DNA of 7,274 nucleotides, from assembly GCA_934725655.1 (NCBI GenBank), contig CAKVCJ010000091.1:1-7274 (forward strand). Direction: 5' to 3'. The notes beneath the pieces were generated by a model. That model was not told the origin of the DNA. It saw only the letters and a list, made by a program, of their open reading frames with translations, and searched no databases. Numbering within the stretch: position 1 is the stretch's first letter; every line of letters begins with the position of its first letter. This document shows, piece by piece, positions 6,803 to 7,274 of this stretch. Made by a program: the position numbers and the translations under genes. This DNA comes from an uncultured Brachyspira sp. (GTDB lineage Bacteria > Spirochaetota > Brachyspiria > Brachyspirales > Brachyspiraceae).

Positions 6803-7273
6803 CTAAATAGCAAGTATTATATATTCTTTCAACATCTCAACCATTTCAAAATTATTTTCTACCAAACTTTTATTATACAAATAATTTAACTCCACCCAAT
6901 TATCATCAATTATATCTTTCGCGAGAAATTTTATAACATTAATATCTGTCAAATCTATAAAACCTCTCATTGAAAAATTCTTAATAAATTTTATCGGTAT
7001 GTATTTTGTAATTTTATGCATTTGCTTTTTATTTATCTTTTTTCCAAAAATATATTTTATTTGTAAATTATCGTTAATATCTAATTTTAATATTTTATTA
7101 TATTTATTAAAAATTATTTTATTTATATTAAATGTAATTACTATAGAATTTATTGGATTTCTTGCATTTAACGGTATTATAATATCAAAATATTTTTTTA
7201 TTAAATTATGATACCATTCTTTAGGTTCTATCGTTATATGAGCGTTTTCTCCGTTCGGTAAAATAGTATAGGC
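6803..7273 (-). CDS. C-terminal 156 residues of an unassigned protein, possibly methyltransferase-like (5' end beyond window)
   Basis: The frame is open from the right window edge to TAG at 6803-6805, so the gene starts outside the window. An internal ATG at 7019-7021 should not be taken as the start, because coding similarity to nothing but this frame continues upstream. The edge-proximal part reads ILPNGENAHITIEP, then EWYHNLIKKYF and IIIPLN. This resembles the last strands of class I SAM-dependent methyltransferases in LPS/capsule clusters (G-E-x-A-H-x-T-x-E followed by an aromatic helix), but the SAM-binding motif is not visible and the call is weak. The tail, KITKYIPIKF onward, is duplicated as the relic at 2842-3066. 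No terminator is evident in the 127 bp before the ATPase start. Confidence 0.7.
   Translation of the reverse strand, partial: AYTILPNGENAHITIEPKEWYHNLIKKYFDIIIPLNARNPINSIVITFNINKIIFNKYNKILKLDINDNLQIKYIFGKKINKKQMHKITKYIPIKFIKNFSMRGFIDLTDINVIKFLAKDIIDDNWVELNYLYNKSLVENNFEMVEMLKEYIILAI
6830..7015 (-). repeat. right copy of a ~186-bp diverged direct repeat
   Basis: Partner of 2860-3045 in the same orientation. It lies inside the open right-edge gene and encodes the same tail region with about 44 of 62 residues identical by hand count. The two copies bracket the whole decayed minus-strand block. Confidence 0.75.
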
Positions 7274-7274
7274 T

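Noticed and set aside
6803..7021. A small 72-aa gene starting at the ATG at 7021
   Set aside because: The same frame stays open to the window edge and reads as protein, so the ATG is internal to a longer gene.
6999..7211. Plus-strand 70-aa hydrophobic open frame resembling a membrane protein
   Set aside because: It is antisense to the open minus-strand gene at 6803-7273. The hydrophobicity comes from the reverse of Lys/Asn/Ile codons.
1..7274. CRISPR array, insertion-sequence ends, tRNA genes
   Set aside because: No regularly spaced repeats, no terminal inverted repeats with a transposase frame, and no tRNA-like cloverleaf were seen on either strand.

Overview
The window is very AT-rich and its genes are dominated by AAA, ATA, AAT, TTA and TAT codons. 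This composition, Asn/Lys/Ile-rich proteins and a glycosyltransferase-type tail ending in a WW-x-P-I-K-K motif suggest an AT-rich host-associated bacterium. A Brachyspira-like spirochaete is my best guess, made from style and memory of families, not from a search. Other low-GC genera (Campylobacter relatives, Fusobacterium) are not excluded.

Layout. Positions 2-241 (+) hold the C-terminal tail of a protein ending in a small Cys/His metal-binding domain, followed by a 9-bp hairpin. Positions 242-611 are a gene-free, AT-rich stretch with two promoter-like sites facing right. Positions 612-2726 (+) encode one long intact protein of 704 residues. It has an N-terminal winged-helix-like segment and a C-terminal half built from two diverged copies of one module (R...E...NWT...H...IW...A). 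I do not recognise the family.

Everything from about 2842 to 6675 is on the minus strand and is broken. Read right to left, it contains: an AAA-family ATPase (5506-6675) cut by a deletion/frameshift, an in-frame TGA and a second frameshift; an RloB-like TOPRIM gene (4797-5516) overlapping it by 11 bp and cut by an in-frame TAA; a glycosyltransferase-type remnant (4276-4763); a possible PD-(D/E)XK nuclease-like gene (3124-4212) cut by two in-frame TAA codons; and a remnant of a gene tail (2842-3066). That last remnant is a diverged copy of the tail of the open gene at the right edge (6803-7273). The broken block is therefore bracketed by two same-orientation paralogous segments.

Interpretation. 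The ATPase plus RloB-like pair resembles the RloA/RloB (AbiL-type) arrangement associated with phage defence. Next to glycosyltransferase- and possibly methyltransferase-type tails, the picture is of a decaying accessory island inserted in, or assembled beside, surface-polysaccharide genes. The only complete accessory gene is the 704-residue duplicated-module protein on the other strand. It is the best candidate for something undescribed that still functions. The reading frames downstream of most internal stops remain long, uninterrupted and family-like, so the decay looks recent.
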